Origin: a virus | Direction: 5' to 3' (one strand) | Virus record (IMG/VR): IMGVR_UViG_3300021963_000023 | Location: 1 to 64,000 of that record | Length of the DNA: 64,000 bases | Shown: piece by piece, positions 16,082-24,833 of the stretch | Position numbering within the stretch: position 1 is the first letter of the stretch | Layout of the letters: every line of letters starts with the position of its first letter | Program-made: the position numbers and the translations under genes | Notes under the pieces: generated by a model | Databases searched by the model: none | Seen by the model: only the letters and a program-made list of their open reading frames with translations | Told to the model about the DNA's origin: nothing

Positions 16082-17194
16082 ATGAAGAAAATAATAGTGA
16101 CAGAAAATCAAGCAAAAACAATTGTTGATTATATTATTAGTGAACAGGCTGTTATTGGCACCAACACTGAGACTAAACAATCAAAAGTATATAATATTAG
16201 TAATTCCTTTGCTAGCGGACAATATAAGCTAACAAACACTAAAGATATCATTGCAGCAATGCAAGCTATAAATAAGGAAATCGCGGGTTATCCAGAAAAT
16301 CAACAATTTATAATAAATGTCGAATCTTCTGAATCTGCAGTTCCACCACCGGCTGGAATGAACGTAGGAGATCTTTCGAGATTAAGAGGTGAAGCTGTTG
16401 AAAATTTCTTGAGAAGTGGTAAATATATTACAGACAAGGTACAGGTTAAAAAAGTAGATAAAGGTGTTCAGGGCCCTGCTTGGGATGTAAATAAGGGTAA
16501 AAATGCAAAAGAATATAAGGATAATCAATATGTTACACTTTCTCTACAAGTGATTGGAAGTAAGGTGACATCAATAATTTGTGATTTTAATGAGACAAAA
16601 CAGGGTGGTGTCGCTAGAGCGGAAGATGATTTTGTTGGTTATAATAAAACAATAGATGTTAGTGGATTACCGAATGGAACTAAATTTAAAATAGCATTTT
16701 CTCCGTTAAGTATGGCGGACATGATGGTTGTTACAGCAGGTTCAGAGACCAGAAGTACAGGTCTTGTATCAAGCGCACCAACAAGCCCAATGATTAAGGC
16801 TGCCGTAGCAACAGCACTTTGGTATGGGTATGATGGGAATGTTCCAAAACATTTTTACGGATCGGCCATTCGTGAATTAAGTAAACAAGAAAAGCAAGAA
16901 TTATTTGGCCTTTGGTCTATGGATAACCTTAAATATATGTGGGGCCATGTTATGAAAAAAGCTGATTGGGATTGGCCAGAGGCTTTTTTAACTAACAATA
17001 GATTGTATACATATGCGGCTAACGTTATCAGAGGTACATTTAAGGATCCTGATATCCAAAAACTAACACCAAATGGTGATGGTTCGGGAGTTCAAATGAT
17101 ATTCACGAAGGATCAAAGTATGTCATCTATTACCATAAAGGTATATAGCCCTGTTGGTGGTACGATTTGGAGTCTGGGTGCTAAATGTGTCTAG
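16082..17194 (+). CDS. OmpA-like-domain protein with type A head
   Basis: 370 residues. Head MKKIIVTENQAKTIVDYIISE with I-S-E at 19-21. Residues about 70-150 resemble an OmpA/MotB peptidoglycan-binding fold: a beta strand (FIINVESSES), then LSRLRGEAVENFL, then VQVKKVDKG and YVTLSLQV. The C-terminal 200 residues are unrecognised and include a Trp-rich stretch (DWDWPEAFL). If packaged, it could bind host peptidoglycan during entry. Its end overlaps the convergent secreted-protein gene at 17123. Confidence 0.7.
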   Translation: MKKIIVTENQAKTIVDYIISEQAVIGTNTETKQSKVYNISNSFASGQYKLTNTKDIIAAMQAINKEIAGYPENQQFIINVESSESAVPPPAGMNVGDLSRLRGEAVENFLRSGKYITDKVQVKKVDKGVQGPAWDVNKGKNAKEYKDNQYVTLSLQVIGSKVTSIICDFNETKQGGVARAEDDFVGYNKTIDVSGLPNGTKFKIAFSPLSMADMMVVTAGSETRSTGLVSSAPTSPMIKAAVATALWYGYDGNVPKHFYGSAIRELSKQEKQELFGLWSMDNLKYMWGHVMKKADWDWPEAFLTNNRLYTYAANVIRGTFKDPDIQKLTPNGDGSGVQMIFTKDQSMSSITIKVYSPVGGTIWSLGAKCV

Positions 17195-17410
17195 TTGAAA
17201 TCCAACCAAAGAAAGCTCGTATTCTCTACCATTTTTAATATGTTGGATGTGGGTTATTTTACCATTAATTGTTGTATATCCAATAACAACTCTATTGTGT
17301 ACCTTACTTAATGAATCGGTTATGCGTTTACCTTCCTTGGATGGTGTGTCAATTTGAGAATATGCACAATAGTTCATTAAACAAAACACAGATAGTAATA
17401 TCTTTTTCAT
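17123..17410 (-). CDS. Small secreted protein
   Basis: 95 residues beginning MKKILLSVFCLMNYCAYSQ, a typical Bacteroidota signal peptide. The mature part is about 75 residues, polar, with no motif. Its last 24 codons overlap the convergent gene ending at 17194, which is unusual but possible. A TAnnTTTG box precedes it. It is probably exported to the periplasm. Confidence 0.6.
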   Translation of the reverse strand: MKKILLSVFCLMNYCAYSQIDTPSKEGKRITDSLSKVHNRVVIGYTTINGKITHIQHIKNGREYELSLVGFQLDTFSTQTPNRTTNRAIYLYGNR

Positions 17411-17424
17411 AATCTATTTTTTTA

Positions 17425-17432
17425 CAAAACTA
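17425..17432 (-). promoter_or_regulatory. TAnnTTTG -7 box
   Basis: TAGTTTTG on the minus strand, 15 nt before the secreted-protein start at 17410. Confidence 0.4.
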
Positions 17433-17509
17433 ATGTTATTTTCTTAATTCTACAAAATTTTTTGGGATATTTATTAATGAAATAACTAAACATTGAAAAT
17501 CAATATATT

Positions 17510-18352
17510 ATGCTTTTAAAATTAGGATCTGAAGGAGAAGACGTAAAAAAACTCCAAACTAAACTGGGTGTTGACCCAATTGGCAAATTTGGCCCTAAAA
17601 CTGATGCCGCTGTTAGATCGTGGCAAGCCGCTAATGGACTTACAGCTGACGGTATTGTTGGTGATGGTACATGGGCTAAAATGTTTGGAGAAGGGATTGT
17701 TAGTGCGCCGACAGTTATTACTGAGCCTGCACCAGTTGCAAGCGCCGGTGGATTAAAATTAGAAAAATTAAAGGGACACATCCCTGATGCTGTTATTGCT
17801 CAAATACCAGATACTGCAGCTAAATTCCAAATTAATACACCATTAAGGTTAGCACACTTCTTAGCACAGTGTGGTCATGAATCTGGTGGATTTAGAGCGA
17901 CACAAGAAAACTTGAATTATTCAGCTAAAGGTTTGAATGGTATTTTTAAGAAATACTTCCCAACTGAAGCTGCAGCTAAAGCATATGAAAGACAACCAGC
18001 TAAAATCGCATCTAAGGTTTATGGTGGCAGAATGGGTAACGGTCCAGAATCAACTCAAGAGGGTTACAAGTTCCGTGGACGAGGATATATCCAATTGACG
18101 GGTAAGGAAAATTATACAGCATTTGGTAAAGCAATTAATGAAGATATTTTATCTAACCCAGATAAAGTTGCATCAAGTTATGCATTATTATCTGCCGCTT
18201 GGTTCTTTAATAAAAATGGTTTACACAAAATGGCGGATGGTGGAGCAACTGATGCGGTTGTAACATCTATCACTAAAAGAGTAAATGGTGGAACAATTGG
18301 ATTACCGGACAGAATAAAACACTTTAAAGAGTATTATTCATTACTATCATAA
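17510..18352 (+). CDS. Endolysin: peptidoglycan-binding domain plus GH19 chitinase-like domain
   Basis: 280 residues. Residues 1-60 are a PG_binding_1 module (LKLGSEGEDVKKLQTKLG, then FGPKTDAAVRSWQ and GIVGDGTWAKM). A Pro/Ala linker leads to a GH19 lysozyme-like domain from about 85, with AHFLAQCGHESGGF placing the catalytic Glu at 124 and GRGYIQLTGKENY downstream. It should cut the glycan strands of peptidoglycan in lysis. There is no signal peptide, so it needs a holin or other release. A terminator follows immediately. Confidence 0.93.
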   Translation: MLLKLGSEGEDVKKLQTKLGVDPIGKFGPKTDAAVRSWQAANGLTADGIVGDGTWAKMFGEGIVSAPTVITEPAPVASAGGLKLEKLKGHIPDAVIAQIPDTAAKFQINTPLRLAHFLAQCGHESGGFRATQENLNYSAKGLNGIFKKYFPTEAAAKAYERQPAKIASKVYGGRMGNGPESTQEGYKFRGRGYIQLTGKENYTAFGKAINEDILSNPDKVASSYALLSAAWFFNKNGLHKMADGGATDAVVTSITKRVNGGTIGLPDRIKHFKEYYSLLS

Positions 18353-18357
18353 AAAAA

Positions 18358-18377
18358 GGGGTTTAAACCCCTTTTTT
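18358..18377. terminator. Bidirectional terminator
   Basis: GGGGTTTAAACCCC palindrome flanked by A7 and T6, between the convergent endolysin gene and the gene at 18376. Confidence 0.85.
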
Positions 18378-19623
18378 ATTTTGCAATACTATTTTCGTCA
18401 TCCCTTTCTTCAGGATTATCCTCAATTATTTTTTTAGCTTCTTCTTTTGAAATTATTTTAAATTTTCTGTTTTTATCTTTTCCTTTTGATGGGTCAGTTA
18501 ATAAAACAATAAATTCATCATTATTTTTAACATTCTTAAAATGTTTTAAATTAAACAAAGCAGAACCAGCAAAAATAACATCGGTAAGCTCACTACTTTC
18601 ATCAATAAGGTATTCATAGTCTTTCACAACCTCTAATGTTTCTACATTAACAATACCATAAAATTGTTTAGTCACACCTCTTGTTGGCTGTTGTTTAAAA
18701 AGTATAACATCACTATTGCTAGCTAACTCATATAATTTTTTCTTATCTGAAAAGAGATAATCATATTTAACTTCTTTATTTTTTGAAAAAATATAGTTTA
18801 ATTGTTCTTCGGTTAAATCACTTAGTTGAAAATTTGTTTCATACGCGTAAATGTTTTTTTCAAAGCCATCTACAGGGTACTTATTATTTATTACAATATC
18901 AACAATATATTTGTGAAATATTTCTTTTGGTTTTCTATTTTTAGGTCCCTTCATTTGACCTAAGGTTCTTTTAGTTGGATCATACGAAATAGTCACATAT
19001 GATCTACCGTCTCTAATTTCATCAATACTTCTTAATGAAAAAATCACCTTACCTGGATCATTTCCACAATGACCCATTCTTTGTTTTTCTTCTTCTGACA
19101 TTGAGGTGTTTAAGTTGGCCCAATAAAATCCAACACCATTTACTCTATAATCAATTATAATCTCATTTTCTTCTTTATAATTTGAATTAACCCCTGTTTC
19201 TAATGATTCATGCCAAATTCTAGATTTTTCATATGCTTTTTGAAAGTCTATTCCTTTGAGATCAACTCTATCCGCAATTCTTGGGCTTGTTAACCAATCA
19301 AGAATGTATTTATACTTATTCTCATAATCTTCTTTCCAGATAAGATTTCTTGGACCACTAGTATTTAAAATTTCTCTGGCGGCTCTTTTTAACTCAATTT
19401 CACCTTTGATGGGCTTATTATATTTCTTTTCAATTGTTTTCTTATGCGTTGAGGTATAATCATTTAAAAATGTGTTCGCTATCCATATACAGTGCTTTTC
19501 ATTTAATTGATAAAACTCTTCAGCCCATGCGGGACTAAACCCCATGGCTCTTTCTATCGTTTTTCGCTTATCGGCTGCGTTTTCACTGATAAGCATTTCG
19601 TAAATAATATCTTTAAAGTTCAT
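18376..19623 (-). CDS. MGHCG-motif protein with type B head (paralogue of 14012)
   Basis: 415 residues. Head MNFKDIIYEMLISE (I-S-E at 12-14). It shares with the gene at 14012 the segment from SRIWHESLETG through VGFYWANL, MGHCG and QMKGPKNRKP. It lacks that protein's long acidic C-terminus and instead ends in a shorter Lys-rich tail. The two copies lie 3 kb apart with an unrelated endolysin between them. Enzymatic role unknown. Confidence 0.8.
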   Translation of the reverse strand: MNFKDIIYEMLISENAADKRKTIERAMGFSPAWAEEFYQLNEKHCIWIANTFLNDYTSTHKKTIEKKYNKPIKGEIELKRAAREILNTSGPRNLIWKEDYENKYKYILDWLTSPRIADRVDLKGIDFQKAYEKSRIWHESLETGVNSNYKEENEIIIDYRVNGVGFYWANLNTSMSEEEKQRMGHCGNDPGKVIFSLRSIDEIRDGRSYVTISYDPTKRTLGQMKGPKNRKPKEIFHKYIVDIVINNKYPVDGFEKNIYAYETNFQLSDLTEEQLNYIFSKNKEVKYDYLFSDKKKLYELASNSDVILFKQQPTRGVTKQFYGIVNVETLEVVKDYEYLIDESSELTDVIFAGSALFNLKHFKNVKNNDEFIVLLTDPSKGKDKNRKFKIISKEEAKKIIEDNPEERDDENSIAK

Positions 19624-19629
19624 TGTTTA

Positions 19630-19637
19630 TATAAATA
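19630..19637 (-). promoter_or_regulatory. TATTTATA motif (candidate late promoter)
   Basis: On the minus strand, 6 nt before the start at 19623; a terminator lies just upstream. Confidence 0.42.
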
Positions 19638-19658
19638 TAAATAAATGACAAAATAATT

Positions 19659-19682
19659 AACCCTCCAATTTGGAGGGTTAAT
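19659..19682. terminator. Terminator-like hairpin
   Basis: AACCCTCCAA/TTGGAGGGTT inverted repeat with short T-rich flanks, downstream of the minus-strand gene ending at 19702. Confidence 0.7.
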
Positions 19683-19701
19683 TTATTAATCTGGAAACCA
19701 A

Positions 19702-20046
19702 TTAAACACTTATTTTGTCCTTATTTATGGTATCGGCCAGATCCCTTAACTCGGAACCAACGGTTAACATTAATCTCTGTATTAGTGCTATTTGTAGTGC
19801 AATATCAGTTTTTTTGGAACCAAGAGACGCGAAATTAGCTGGGAAAATAACATCCTTAATTTGAATGCCATTGTTTTCACCCGCCTGTTTAAGTAATTTT
19901 TGTTGGTAATACTTTTTGGCATTCAACTTGGTGCACACTTTACAATAGATGCTTTTACCATCCTCGGTAGTTTTGTTTTTATAAAACAAATTTAATGAAA
20001 GGGTCTTTTTACACCCAGTACAACATTTTTCTTTATTTTCCACCAT
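19702..20046 (-). CDS. Small zinc-ribbon protein (HNH-associated type)
   Basis: 114 residues. Cys 9, 12, 35 and 38 in CTGCKKTLSLNLFYKNK ... YCKVCTK form the treble-clef ribbon often found at the front of phage HNH proteins, but no HNH catalytic part follows. The remainder is helical with a coiled-coil-like end. It is probably a DNA- or RNA-binding regulator. A TATATTTG box lies about 20 nt upstream. Confidence 0.72.
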   Translation of the reverse strand: MVENKEKCCTGCKKTLSLNLFYKNKTTEDGKSIYCKVCTKLNAKKYYQQKLLKQAGENNGIQIKDVIFPANFASLGSKKTDIALQIALIQRLMLTVGSELRDLADTINKDKISV

Positions 20047-20065
20047 AGTTATTGTTTATGAATTG

Positions 20066-20073
20066 CAAATATA
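20066..20073 (-). promoter_or_regulatory. TAnnTTTG -7 box
   Basis: TATATTTG on the minus strand, 20 nt before the zinc-ribbon gene. Confidence 0.45.
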
Positions 20074-20111
20074 GTAGATATGTTTTAATATTCAAAAACA
20101 ATTAGTAAAAT

Positions 20112-20684
20112 ATGGAGAGTAAAAAAGAAATTTGTAAAGTTGGGTTTTATCAAATATGCGAGATAAATAACGGTAAATCAATTAGTTACGAGGCTGATAG
20201 TGGCCAATATATTTTTATCGAGCGATTTAAAAAATACATAATTAATAAAAATAGGGATAAAAAAAGATTTAAAACACTAGAAAAGGCTAAAGATTACGCA
20301 TCCATAAAACTTGGTAATTATAAAAAAATTAAAGAAACAAAATTAAAAACCCTGCCTAAATCTCTTTATTTAGTTTTAATTAAAGAGGAGGCGTCGGGTA
20401 AAACGTTTGTTAAGGTTGGGATAACATCTAAGAGATTTATCATGAGAAGATTTAGTAAGGCGTATGGTTATGAGGGTTACACCCTAGAGTCTATACTAAG
20501 AAGAATTGACACTCCAGAAGCTGAAAGATTAGAAGGGGAAATAAAAGATAAATTAAATAAAAAAAGGTCTGTAAAAAAATACAGACCACTTTTAGAATCT
20601 TTTTCCGGGTATTCAGAATGTTTTAATTATCTATGTTTAGATGATATCATCGAGGTTTTTGATAAAACAACTAAAAATGTTTAA
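20112..20684 (+). CDS. GIY-YIG / T5orf172-like nuclease-fold protein
   Basis: 190 residues. The first 80 are basic. From about 92, LYLVLIKEEASGKTFVKVG, then ITSKRFIMRRF and a Glu about 35 residues later resemble the GIY-YIG fold as in T5orf172/MUG113 proteins (Tyr, Lys-Val-Gly, Arg, Glu order). Such proteins are free-standing phage nucleases, sometimes homing endonucleases. It is transcribed against both neighbours, as expected for an inserted gene. Confidence 0.6.
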   Translation: MESKKEICKVGFYQICEINNGKSISYEADSGQYIFIERFKKYIINKNRDKKRFKTLEKAKDYASIKLGNYKKIKETKLKTLPKSLYLVLIKEEASGKTFVKVGITSKRFIMRRFSKAYGYEGYTLESILRRIDTPEAERLEGEIKDKLNKKRSVKKYRPLLESFSGYSECFNYLCLDDIIEVFDKTTKNV

Positions 20685-21127
20685 TCCCAAGCAAAATCTA
20701 AACGAAGCTTACCGCCCTCATTTGTGAGACTTAAACCACCATTTGCTTCGGCATATCTTTTATTAACACCAACAATACCGAATACCAGTGTTGCACCATT
20801 ATTTAATTTAATAATAGTGTCATTATCAAATTGTTTTCCTGTTGCGTCTTTATCAATAGGCGTTCCAGCAATTAAGCCAACAACTGTTGGTCTTTTATAA
20901 TTTTTATTATAAACGTCAGCATTTGAAACTGATGAACGGAAGCCTAACACAACTAATTTAACTTTTTTAGTTTTTAAATTTTGTATTGTATCAATATCAT
21001 CCTGAATTGTTTCCGCCTTTCTAATTGTTCCAGAAACACTTGAAGGTTTTGTTGATGACATTTGCTCATTCAATATTTGATCTAAAACTCTTTTTACTTG
21101 TGATTCTGTTAAAATATATTTTTTCAT
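20681..21127 (-). CDS. Unknown protein with type A head
   Basis: 148 residues from the Met giving MKKYILTESQVKRVLDQILNE (L-N-E at 19-21). An upstream Met would add 14 residues inside the preceding gene. The C-terminal domain is a small beta-rich fold (VKLVVLGFRS, then VGLIAGTPI and TLVFGIVGVN). No family recognised. It is separated by one base from the next upstream gene. Confidence 0.77.
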   Translation of the reverse strand: MKKYILTESQVKRVLDQILNEQMSSTKPSSVSGTIRKAETIQDDIDTIQNLKTKKVKLVVLGFRSSVSNADVYNKNYKRPTVVGLIAGTPIDKDATGKQFDNDTIIKLNNGATLVFGIVGVNKRYAEANGGLSLTNEGGKLRLDFAWD

Positions 21128-21128
21128 A

Positions 21129-21431
21129 TTACTTTGTAATGGGTCTTCTTTTTTTATGTAATTCTTCATTCTCTTTAGTCAAGTATTCTACCTTAACAGT
21201 AAGGGCCGCCACATCTCTAGTTAATCCCAATACCATACTACGAAGTTCGTCTTTTTCTCTGGATGATTCACTTAACAAAGCCTCTAACTTGGTTATTCTA
21301 TCTTTGCAGTCGTGTTTTATAAACTCTTCGTCTCTTTCTTTATTTAGAGCTCTTTTTTCGTAATACCTCCAAGCTGTGGTTGATCCCAATATTGTTACTA
21401 TTGTAATTAAGACTGAATATACATTTTCCAT
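21129..21431 (-). CDS. Membrane-anchored coiled-coil protein
   Basis: 100 residues. One N-terminal membrane helix (about 5-20) is followed by a long charged coiled coil with heptad leucines (ITKLEALLSESSREKDELR, then LTKENEELHKK). This layout is shared by phage spanin-like and tail-accessory proteins, but no family is certain. Confidence 0.7.
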   Translation of the reverse strand: MENVYSVLITIVTILGSTTAWRYYEKRALNKERDEEFIKHDCKDRITKLEALLSESSREKDELRSMVLGLTRDVAALTVKVEYLTKENEELHKKRRPITK

Positions 21432-21645
21432 ACTACATAAATACTAAATAAAAATAAAAATTCCACATTTTTCTCGATATTGGATTTATTAAACCAATTT
21501 TATTTTAACATGACAAATAGACATACCATTTTTAAGTGTTTTTTTGATATTTTGTTTATTTATTTTTGAATGTTGGGGAACATTTAAGGTCAATCGACAA
21601 GGGGAAAGTTTGTAATTTTCCCTTTTTTTAGTTATATTAATAGAT

Positions 21646-22194
21646 ATGAAAAGCAAAATTATTAATTTTTTTGGTGGACCTGGAATAGGTAAATCAACAC
21701 AAGCCTGTGGTTTATACACAGAGATGAAGAAACATCATATGAATGTTGAATATACGTATGAATTCCCTAAAGAAGTTGCTTGGGAGGGTAATGTATCTCA
21801 ATTAAGTGATCAATTTTTTATAACGGCAAACCAACATAGAAACATAAGTAGGTTATATGGTAAGGTCGAATATATAATCGTCGATTCACCAATCGTTTTG
21901 GGGTGTTTTTATGAACAGCGTTACGGTAGTGATTACCCATCTTCGTTTTATGGAATGACGGGCTTGAGTAAGTTCTTATGGAATTTATTTCGTCAATATG
22001 ATAACATAAACATCCTCTTAACTAGAAACAATGAGACATATGATCAAAATGGTAGATTACAGGATTTGCATGAAGCTAAGGAAATTGATAATGACATTAA
22101 AGAAACATTATTGGTTAATTCTATACCTTTTGTTGAATTTTGTGTTGATACAAATACTGCTACGGACATATTTAAGTATATAACACAGCTATAG
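21646..22194 (+). CDS. P-loop NTPase (AAA/kinase-like)
   Basis: 182 residues. Walker A GGPGIGKST at about 10-18; a hydrophobic strand ending VDSP (YIIVDSPIVL) is the likely Walker B. It resembles small AAA_28 or deoxynucleoside/nicotinamide-riboside-kinase-like phage proteins. The substrate is unknown. The 200 nt upstream hold no gene; a short AT-rich leader precedes the ATG. Confidence 0.72.
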   Translation: MKSKIINFFGGPGIGKSTQACGLYTEMKKHHMNVEYTYEFPKEVAWEGNVSQLSDQFFITANQHRNISRLYGKVEYIIVDSPIVLGCFYEQRYGSDYPSSFYGMTGLSKFLWNLFRQYDNINILLTRNNETYDQNGRLQDLHEAKEIDNDIKETLLVNSIPFVEFCVDTNTATDIFKYITQL

Positions 22195-22195
22195 C

Positions 22196-22798
22196 ATGAA
22201 AAAAACAATACTTCTAATAGGGATTATTTTTATTTCCTTAAACTCATTTTCACAAGACACAATAAGGGTTAAAAATCAAGTATTTGAGGTTTTATATTCT
22301 CAAAAATTAGAATCACCTATATGGTTAAAATATCGATCAACTAATCGACCAACTAATGTTAATAGGGGTAGTATGGATTTTTACACGGAAAAAAACATAC
22401 ATACATCTGACGCTGAGGATTATGTTAAAAACATATATGACAAAGGCCACCTGGCGCCAGCAGCTTCTTTCTCGGACAATATGGTTAATCTTAAGCAAAC
22501 CTTTTCATATCTAAATTCAATGTTACAAGATCAATATATGAATAGAGGTGAGTGGAGACTTTTAGAAGAACAAGAAAGAAAATGGGATGATGCTGAAGAC
22601 TTAACAATATTGATTAAGGTTTTTTTTGATAAACCAGTTAAAGTATTACCAACAAACGCAGCAATACCATCATATATGCAAAAACACATATATTTTGAAA
22701 AACAAAAAAAATGGAGATGCTTTGTTTTTCTAAATGAGAAACCTAAATTTAAATGGCATGAAGTTGAACTGTTATGCTCACCAGGTGATCACAATTAA
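22196..22798 (+). CDS. Exported DNA/RNA non-specific endonuclease (NUC family)
   Basis: 200 residues. Signal peptide at 1-19 (MKKTILLIGIIFISLNSFSQ). The motif YDKGHLAPAA with His85 corresponds to the DRGH active site of Serratia-type nucleases; NRGEWRLLE at about 116 matches the metal-binding Asn helix. It should degrade DNA and RNA in the periplasm or outside the cell once exported by the host. It starts one base after the P-loop gene, so it is in the same unit. Exported nucleases are uncommon in phages. Confidence 0.85.
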   Translation: MKKTILLIGIIFISLNSFSQDTIRVKNQVFEVLYSQKLESPIWLKYRSTNRPTNVNRGSMDFYTEKNIHTSDAEDYVKNIYDKGHLAPAASFSDNMVNLKQTFSYLNSMLQDQYMNRGEWRLLEEQERKWDDAEDLTILIKVFFDKPVKVLPTNAAIPSYMQKHIYFEKQKKWRCFVFLNEKPKFKWHEVELLCSPGDHN

Positions 22799-22800
22799 GT

Positions 22801-23004
22801 ATGCTATTGAATAAAGAATTAATAAAATATCAAGATAAGTTATTCTGGGTATATAGGAAAGTTAAACAAGGATTAGTAAACGAAAACCATATTCAAGACT
22901 TAAAGGATTTTTGGATGTGTGACACAATACTAAAACAAAAAACCCCACAAGGTGAGGTTTTTATATTTTTAAGGGAAATCCCTGAAGCCGAAATTGTTAG
23001 CTAA
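22801..23004 (+). CDS. Small unknown protein
   Basis: 67 residues, starting 2 nt after the nuclease stop, mixed charge, no motif. Near its end is an imperfect inverted repeat (ACCCCACAAGGTGAGGTTT) that may act as a weak terminator. It overlaps the convergent gene by 8 nt. Confidence 0.6.
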   Translation: MLLNKELIKYQDKLFWVYRKVKQGLVNENHIQDLKDFWMCDTILKQKTPQGEVFIFLREIPEAEIVS

Positions 23005-23542
23005 ATCTACTTTTAAGTCTATTGATCATAGAATGTATAGATTTCACGCCGGACAATACACCAGATAATGAAACTTTAGAACCATTACTATTTTCTTTCA
23101 TTTCACCTTCTTTTGCTTTAACATCAAAAGATGCACTTTTTTTGCTAACATTAGTATTGCTTTCTTTTATTTTTGAAAATACCTCTCTTAATTTGATTGA
23201 GACTTTAGGTAAAAAGTCCTCCAATATTTTAGCATAACTTGCTGTTTCTGTTACAGAACTCTTTCTAGTCATTTTAACAACATATTGTTTTGTTTCCAGA
23301 ACGTCATGGCCAGTTTCTTTTAATTCTTCCATGATTTGTGTTATCTTTTCTTTAGATTCAACATATTTTGGATCTTTTTCTAATTTAGCCAAATCAGATT
23401 TTAATTTCTGAATTTGTGAATGGATTGACGCAAATTCATCTAATTGTTTAGCTAGTTTACCTTTTGCTTCTTTTGTTTCGCCACCTTGTTTTGCTTCAAC
23501 TAAGTTTCTAAGGTGGGTTTTAATGATTTCTTCTAATAACAT
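22997..23542 (-). CDS. Coiled-coil protein with type B-like head
   Basis: 181 residues. It begins MLLEEIIKTHLRNLVEA; L-V-E at 14-16 followed by Ala fits the cleavage rule, though the head diverges from the type B consensus. The rest is a long Lys/Glu coiled coil. A TATTTATA motif precedes it inside the end of the neighbouring gene. Function unknown. Confidence 0.7.
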   Translation of the reverse strand: MLLEEIIKTHLRNLVEAKQGGETKEAKGKLAKQLDEFASIHSQIQKLKSDLAKLEKDPKYVESKEKITQIMEELKETGHDVLETKQYVVKMTRKSSVTETASYAKILEDFLPKVSIKLREVFSKIKESNTNVSKKSASFDVKAKEGEMKENSNGSKVSLSGVLSGVKSIHSMINRLKSRFS

Positions 23543-23557
23543 AATTTGTAAGTTTTA

Positions 23558-23956
23558 TTATAAATATTTCTTTATTTCTTTAATACAGAGTGTTGTATAT
23601 TTTTTTTCATTTCTTTTAGCTTCCCTTTCGTATGGGTTAGTGGAGTAATAATATAGTTTTTCGTACTTTTGGTATAAATTTCTAGATTGAAGGTAATGGG
23701 TGTACTCGTGAATTACTGTTGATACAACGTCATGTATTGTTTCGCAGGTTGGTTCATGTATTGTCATTTTGTTTCTATAAAAACAGTAATTTCCATAAAC
23801 CTCACATTTTTTTATTCTTCTCTTTCTTGTGGTAAACTCCACCGATAGTTTGGTTCTTTTTCGATCGTTTATACCCAGGTTTTTTTTACACCATTTTATG
23901 GCTAGCATTGCATATTTCTTTTTTCTTAAGTAATTGTCAATAACTTTTTTAGCCAT
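23558..23956 (-). CDS. HExxH metalloprotease-like protein
   Basis: 132 residues, very basic. HEYTH at 83-87 within VVSTVIHEYTHYLQ is a zinc-protease site; YEREAKRNEKKY about 25 residues on supplies a candidate Glu ligand. It resembles SprT-like or WLM-type small peptidases. It has no tag head. It overlaps the preceding gene by 8 nt. Confidence 0.72.
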   Translation of the reverse strand: MAKKVIDNYLRKKKYAMLAIKWCKKNLGINDRKRTKLSVEFTTRKRRIKKCEVYGNYCFYRNKMTIHEPTCETIHDVVSTVIHEYTHYLQSRNLYQKYEKLYYYSTNPYEREAKRNEKKYTTLCIKEIKKYL

Positions 23957-24308
23957 TTGGTTTTTTCTCTGGTTTTGATGGTTTTTTTATGGTTTTTAAC
24001 GGTTTGTTTAACTCGTTTATTGAATCATAATTTTTAATTATATCGTTTAAAATAGCCGCAACTTCATAGTTTTCGCTTTCCTCATTCTTTTTCCACAACG
24101 CAATCAAAAAAGCTTTAAACTCATTATCCCCTAGTGTAACCCTCTTTTCACTACTACTTTTAATAATTTTAAAAACAGCATATGTCAAAGCTGACTTCTT
24201 CTCTTCAGTAAGTGTAAAATACTGATCGATTGAAATATTTGACACAATATTACTGGTAATATCTGATAAAAACTTAACAATAGATGGGTGATTCACATTT
24301 ACATTCAT
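23949..24308 (-). CDS. Unknown small protein with Lys/Pro tail
   Basis: 119 residues, helical, ending in a basic proline-containing tail (TIKKPSKPEKKPNG). It overlaps the downstream protease gene by 8 nt, so both are probably translated from one message. No family recognised. Confidence 0.68.
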   Translation of the reverse strand: MNVNVNHPSIVKFLSDITSNIVSNISIDQYFTLTEEKKSALTYAVFKIIKSSSEKRVTLGDNEFKAFLIALWKKNEESENYEVAAILNDIIKNYDSINELNKPLKTIKKPSKPEKKPNG

Positions 24309-24349
24309 ACTCTCTTGCTTTATTAATAAATAGTTTGGTTTAAGTTAAT

Positions 24350-24377
24350 AAAAAAGGGGTAGACGAAATCCACCCCC
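24350..24377 (-). terminator. Rho-independent terminator
   Basis: On the minus strand, GGGGT hairpin arms around ATTTCGT followed by a T-tract, just after the gene ending at 24401. Confidence 0.75.
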
Positions 24378-24400
24378 ATTTTATAAAAAAAATTGGCAAA

Positions 24401-24760
24401 TTACTTAGCCCATTTACCCCTAATTACAATTTGTGCAATGATGTTATATACAGATAAATCTTGATATGTATCTTCGATAGCCTCGCCAACTGCGTCCGGT
24501 TTACCCAGCAATACCAGTTGTTTTAATCTCTGGATCTTATCGTTCATTCTAAACCAAAGACCAGTTTGTGATAATTTTATTTCTTCTGGCGTTTCTAGCT
24601 TGGTGCCAACAGAAATATTATCCGGCCCATAATTTAACTGTTTCCTACAAAAGATCTCATATTGTTCTTTTAGAATTTTTTTAAATTCTCTTGTGGTTTC
24701 TGGATACTTTTCTTCGCATAATTTAATCGGGTCAAATTGTTGTTCTTTTTCTTCTGACAT
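24401..24760 (-). CDS. DUF1599-like (Nmad) protein
   Basis: 119 residues. LNYGPDNISVG, then WFRMNDKIQRLKQL and EAIEDTYQDLSVYNIIAQI match the conserved core of DUF1599, a family linked to nucleotide or base metabolism in phages. The acidic helices resemble all-alpha NTP pyrophosphatases. Exact activity unknown. It has its own terminator. Confidence 0.78.
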   Translation of the reverse strand: MSEEKEQQFDPIKLCEEKYPETTREFKKILKEQYEIFCRKQLNYGPDNISVGTKLETPEEIKLSQTGLWFRMNDKIQRLKQLVLLGKPDAVGEAIEDTYQDLSVYNIIAQIVIRGKWAK

Positions 24761-24812
24761 AGTATTTATTGTTTATAGTTCTAATATACCTAAAATTAAA
24801 CGTTTTTCCAAA

Positions 24813-24820
24813 TATTTATA
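24813..24820 (+). promoter_or_regulatory. TATTTATA motif (candidate late promoter)
   Basis: 13 nt before ATG 24834, in the divergent gap. Confidence 0.4.
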
Positions 24821-24833
24821 ATAAATTAATAAT

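Noticed and set aside
20564-20585. Hairpin GGTCTGT/ACAGACC as terminator
   Set aside because: It lies inside the coding sequence of the GIY-YIG-like gene and lacks a T-tract on the coding strand.
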